Shown one piece after another: positions 6,913 to 9,626 of a DNA stretch of 9,626 bases. Below the pieces are notes generated by a model. That model worked only from the letters and a program-made list of their open reading frames with translations. It had not been told where the DNA came from and searched no databases. Position numbers and translations under genes: made by a program. Within the stretch, counting starts at the first letter, position 1. Each line of letters opens with the position of its first letter. Source of the stretch: Candidatus Nanopelagicales bacterium (GTDB lineage: Bacteria > Actinomycetota > Actinomycetes > S36-B12 > GCA-2699445); NCBI GenBank assembly GCA_029939085.1, contig JAOZTQ010000025.1:1-9626 (forward strand), written 5' to 3'.

Positions 6913-7740
6913 ATGTCAGGCACGCTTACTCTCGCCGCAACCCCCCTGGGCAATCCGGCGGATGCCAGTAGCAGGTTGGTCTCGGCTTTGATGACGGCGA
7001 ACCTGATTGCGGCTGAGGATACTCGCCGAATTCGAAGGCTGGCAGAGGACCTACAGGTGCAGCTGGACGGCGAAATCGTTTCGCTTTTCGCAGGAAATGA
7101 AGCATCGCGCACCGAGCAGTTCTTGCAGCGGCTGTTGGCCGGTGATGATGTGCTGCTGCTGACTGACGCAGGAATGCCAGTTGTGAGTGACCCCGGCTAC
7201 CGTCTCGTTGCAGCTTGCGCTGCGGAAGAAATAGCCGTGACGGTTTTACCCGGGCCGTCTGCAGTTCTGGCTGCCTTAGCGGTCTCGGGCCTACCTGCTG
7301 ACCGGTTCTGTTTCGAAGGTTTCTTGCCGCGGAAGGGTTCAGAGCGCAAAGAACGACTCCGTCAACTTGCACATGAACCTCGAACTAGTGTTCTGTTCGA
7401 ATCACCGCGTCGAACCGAAGCCCTGTTAGCCGATTTGGCAGCAGTCTGCGGCGAAAAGCGACTTGCGTGTGTATGTCGAGAGCTGACCAAGACTCATGAA
7501 GAGGTGGTTCGCGGCACCCTGGCTGAGTTGCGAACTTGGAGTAGCTCCGGGGTCAAAGGAGAGGTCACGATTGTCTTGTCGGGAGTAACGGAGTCGCCAA
7601 TTATTGGCGATCCAGACTCTTGGCGAGCTGGCGTAGCTGCATTGGTCACAGCGGGAATGTCTCGGCGAGATGCAGTTGACCAGGTAGCGGCTACCTCAGG
7701 TGCATCCCGACGTGATGTTTACCGGGCAGCACACGATTAA
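6913..7740 (+). CDS. rsmI: 16S rRNA (cytidine-1402-2'-O)-methyltransferase RsmI
   Basis: A 275-residue SAM-dependent enzyme that 2'-O-methylates C1402 in the decoding centre of 16S rRNA. Typical RsmI motifs run in order: LTLAATPLGNPADAS (5-19), AAEDTRR (33-39), LLLTDAGMPVVSDPG (81-95), VLPGPSAVLAALAVSGLP (111-128), FEGFLPRK (134-141) and FESPRR (162-167). A small C-terminal helix-turn-helix-like domain, GMSRRDAVDQVA...SRRDVYRAA (248-273), is also characteristic. Although the frame is open further upstream, ATG 6913 is chosen because the conserved domain begins five residues after it and the upstream codons overlap the divergent pmt gene. The length is normal. It heads the rightward block and is followed 58 nt later by metG. 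Confidence 0.94.
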   Translation: MSGTLTLAATPLGNPADASSRLVSALMTANLIAAEDTRRIRRLAEDLQVQLDGEIVSLFAGNEASRTEQFLQRLLAGDDVLLLTDAGMPVVSDPGYRLVAACAAEEIAVTVLPGPSAVLAALAVSGLPADRFCFEGFLPRKGSERKERLRQLAHEPRTSVLFESPRRTEALLADLAAVCGEKRLACVCRELTKTHEEVVRGTLAELRTWSSSGVKGEVTIVLSGVTESPIIGDPDSWRAGVAALVTAGMSRRDAVDQVAATSGASRRDVYRAAHD

Positions 7741-7765
7741 CTGACTGGCTTCGGAGTGCAGCAGC

Positions 7766-7777
7766 GCCACAAGTGGC
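7766..7777. repeat. Short inverted repeat upstream of metG
   Basis: GCCAC (7766-7770) and GTGGC (7773-7777) are separated by AA. The element lies 22-33 bp before the proposed metG start, where the -35 region would be, so it could be an operator. It may also be chance, as the arms are only 5 bp. Confidence 0.3.
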
Positions 7778-7785
7778 AACACCCC

Positions 7786-7791
7786 TACGAT
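7786..7791 (+). promoter_or_regulatory. -10 element of metG (leaderless promoter)
   Basis: TACGAT lies 7 nt before the ATG at 7799, placing transcription initiation at that codon. It overlaps the other candidate start, ATG 7790, which would then not be in the mRNA. There is no Shine-Dalgarno sequence before either ATG. Confidence 0.5.
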
Positions 7792-7798
7792 GGAACCC

Positions 7799-9388
7799 AT
7801 GTCCAAGTCGTTCTACGTCACGACCCCGATCTATTACGTCAATGACGCCCCCCACATCGGGCACGCCTACACCACGGTGGCGGGCGATGTAATTGCCCGC
7901 TGGCACCGGCAACGCGCGGAATCAGTCATGTTCCTCACCGGAACTGATGAGCACGGCACCAAGGTGCAGCTAAAGGCGGAAGAGAACGATATGACGCCAA
8001 CCGAATGGGTGGACCGGCTGGTCAAAGACCACTGGAGTCCCGTTCTGGAAACTATCGATGCCGAGCCGGACGAGTTCATTCGGACCACCGAAGAGCGGCA
8101 TCGTCGGGGCGTCCAACAGTTTTGGGAAACCCTAAAGGACAAAGGATTTGTCTACCCGGCGCAGTACGAGGGTCCCTACTGCGTCGGCTGTGAGGAGTTC
8201 AAGTTCCCGGCTGACCTGATTCCAGGTAAGAAAGATGGTGAGCAACTGTGTGCCATTCACCAGCGACCAGTCGAGATGCTCGAAGAAGAGAACTGGTTCT
8301 TCAAGTTGTCGGAGTTCACCGATCCGCTTCTGGATTACTACCAGTTGAATCCCGAAACTATTGGGCCGCGCAGTGCCTATAACGAAGTCGTAGCCTTCAT
8401 CAGAGGTGGACTCGAAGACATTTCGATGTCGCGATCAAGCGTGAACTGGGGTGTGCCGCTGCCCTGGGATGAGGACCAAGTTGTCTACGTCTGGTTTGAT
8501 GCCTTACTCAACTACCTCACCGCAATCGGTTACGGCGATAGTGGCCGGTCTGAACTGCTGGAAACGACTTGGCCGGCAGATGTTCATCTCGTTGGCAAGG
8601 ACATACTTCGATTTCACGCGGTGTATTGGCCGGCCATGTTGATGGCTGCGGAGCTGCCGCTACCGAAACAGGTTTTCGCACATGGCTGGCTTCTCGTGGG
8701 CGGCGAGAAAATGAGTAAGTCCAAGTTGACCGGGATATCACCCGAACAAATAACCGACTTCTTCGGTTCTGATGCATTCCGCTACTACTTTCTGCGGGCG
8801 ATTAACTTCGGTTCTGACGGTTCATTTTCTTGGGAAGATATGCGAAGCCGCTACACCGCAGAGTTGGCGAACGGATTGGGAAATCTAGCGTCGCGTTCGG
8901 CGGCAATGATCGGGAAATACTTTGATGGTGAGTTGCCTGCTCCAGCTGGTTACACAAATACTGATCTAGCTTTGCAAGATCATCTTGCTAACTGCACCGC
9001 AGATGCTGATGCGGCCATGTTGACGTTGGACTTCAGTAAGGCGTTGACAGAGATCCGTCATTTCGTAGATGCGGTCAATGGTTACGTTACGGATGAGCAG
9101 CCGTGGGTTCTGGCAAAAGATCCCGAGCAACGTGCCCGCTTGGCAACAGTCCTGTACACGATCGCAGACAGCCTTCGGGCGATCGCTGTTTTGTATCACC
9201 CGATAATGCCGAAAGCCACCGAAATCCTATGGGGATCGCTCGGTGGCCCCGAGGCGCTCGGACCGCTGGCAGATCAGAACGTGACTGATCTGGGTTGGGA
9301 AGTGCTGCCGCCTGGTACCAAGATCACCAAAACAGAGCCATTGTTCCCCCGCTTGCCCGAGGAGGGCGATGGAGAAGATTCGGCATGA
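7799..9388 (+). CDS. metG: Methionyl-tRNA synthetase (MetRS)
   Basis: A 529-residue class I aminoacyl-tRNA synthetase that charges tRNA(Met) with methionine using ATP. The Rossmann domain opens with FYVTTPIYYVNDAPHIGHAY, containing the HIGH motif (19-22), and FLTGTDEHG. A zinc-knuckle insert has CVGC (128-131) and CAIH (151-154), so the metal set would be C-C-C-H. Further marks are WFDALLNYL and AHGWLLVGGEKMSKS, with KMSKS at 304-308. The anticodon-binding helical domain follows, including NGLGNLASR and DEQPWVLAKD. There is no C-terminal tRNA-binding EMAP-type domain, and the chain ends acidic. ATG 7790 (three residues longer) is the alternative start; 7799 is preferred because of the TACGAT box and the usual MS.SFYVTTPIYYVN beginning. 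The stop overlaps the tatD ATG by ATGA. Confidence 0.95.
   Translation: MSKSFYVTTPIYYVNDAPHIGHAYTTVAGDVIARWHRQRAESVMFLTGTDEHGTKVQLKAEENDMTPTEWVDRLVKDHWSPVLETIDAEPDEFIRTTEERHRRGVQQFWETLKDKGFVYPAQYEGPYCVGCEEFKFPADLIPGKKDGEQLCAIHQRPVEMLEEENWFFKLSEFTDPLLDYYQLNPETIGPRSAYNEVVAFIRGGLEDISMSRSSVNWGVPLPWDEDQVVYVWFDALLNYLTAIGYGDSGRSELLETTWPADVHLVGKDILRFHAVYWPAMLMAAELPLPKQVFAHGWLLVGGEKMSKSKLTGISPEQITDFFGSDAFRYYFLRAINFGSDGSFSWEDMRSRYTAELANGLGNLASRSAAMIGKYFDGELPAPAGYTNTDLALQDHLANCTADADAAMLTLDFSKALTEIRHFVDAVNGYVTDEQPWVLAKDPEQRARLATVLYTIADSLRAIAVLYHPIMPKATEILWGSLGGPEALGPLADQNVTDLGWEVLPPGTKITKTEPLFPRLPEEGDGEDSA
9371..9377 (+). promoter_or_regulatory. Shine-Dalgarno sequence of tatD
   Basis: GGAGAAG lies 7 nt before the ATG at 9385, within the last codons of metG. 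It supports coupled translation of tatD from the metG message. Confidence 0.6.
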
Positions 9389-9626
9389 CGGTCGCTGATC
9401 TGCCGGTCGCGGCGCCGGATCCGCTTCCGGCGTCAGTGATCGACTCTCATTGTCACCTCGACATTACTGAGGAGTACAGCGGATTAAGTCCCGCGGAGGC
9501 GCTTACGGCGGCTGCGGCAGTTGGAGTGACCGGCATAGTTCAAGTCGGAGTGGATTTGGTTTCTTCGGAGCATGCCGTGATGTTGGCGCAACAGGAGTCA
9601 AATGTGGTGGCCGCTGTAGCAGTGCA
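9385..9626 (+). CDS. tatD: TatD-family metal-dependent deoxyribonuclease (5' part, cut by window end)
   Basis: The frame from ATG 9385 runs open to the window end, giving 80 residues of a gene that continues beyond it. It begins MTVADLPVAAPDPLPASVIDSHCHLD. The DSHCHLD motif (20-26) is the metal-binding HxH site of TatD hydrolases. Residues following it (AAAVGVTGIVQVGVDLVSSEHA) match the first strand and helix of the TIM barrel, where the family has a 'G..G.i.vg.d..s...a' pattern. The ATG overlaps the metG stop (ATGA) and is preceded by a good Shine-Dalgarno site, so it is probably co-transcribed with metG, as often seen in bacteria. TatD proteins are 3'-5' DNases acting in DNA repair and turnover; the exact substrate here is unknown. 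Confidence 0.9.
   Translation, partial: MTVADLPVAAPDPLPASVIDSHCHLDITEEYSGLSPAEALTAAAAVGVTGIVQVGVDLVSSEHAVMLAQQESNVVAAVAV

Overview
The window looks like a chromosomal housekeeping segment of a moderate-GC actinobacterium (GC in the mid-50s by eye). The assignment rests on gene content: a SepX/GlpR-type divisome membrane protein, an actinobacterial-type protein O-mannosyltransferase next to rsmI, a CopD-CtaG fusion protein, and frequent GTG starts with apparently leaderless promoters. From memory, the set rimJ - sepX/glpR - pmt - rsmI - metG - tatD follows the gene neighbourhood known in mycobacteria and other Actinobacteria. No mobile element, CRISPR array, phage gene or toxin-antitoxin module is visible.

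Layout. The left block runs on the + strand. It holds the last codons of an unidentified upstream gene (1-43), a RimJ-type GNAT acetyltransferase (33-650) overlapping it, the divisome protein SepX/GlpR (722-1537), a tRNA-Ala(CGC) gene (1580-1652) and a DUF3048 lipoprotein (1783-2748). The middle block runs on the - strand and reads, in transcription order, protein O-mannosyltransferase (6833-5379), copC (5350-4748) and a copD-ctaG fusion (4755-2737). The lipoprotein and the fusion gene converge and overlap by 12 bp. The right block runs on the + strand from a 79-bp divergent spacer: rsmI (6913-7740), metG (7799-9388) and tatD, which is cut by the window end (9385-9626).

How the genes work together. 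SepX acts in cell division. PMT and the DUF3048 lipoprotein belong to the cell surface. CopC and CopD-CtaG are likely to handle copper outside and across the membrane for cytochrome oxidase assembly. RsmI, MetRS and tRNA-Ala serve translation. TatD is a metal-dependent nuclease.

Expression signals. Genes that head a transcription unit (sepX, DUF3048, pmt, metG, and less clearly copC and rsmI) have a TANNNT-like -10 hexamer only 5-7 nt before the start codon, as expected for leaderless mRNAs. Genes overlapping an upstream gene (rimJ, tatD) have clear Shine-Dalgarno sequences. No intergenic stretch exceeds 300 bases; the longest is 1653-1782. I see no convincing new biological system here. The points most worth a second look are the leaderless promoter set, the pmt-copC pairing with a Ser/Thr-rich CopC linker, and the overlapping convergent gene ends.
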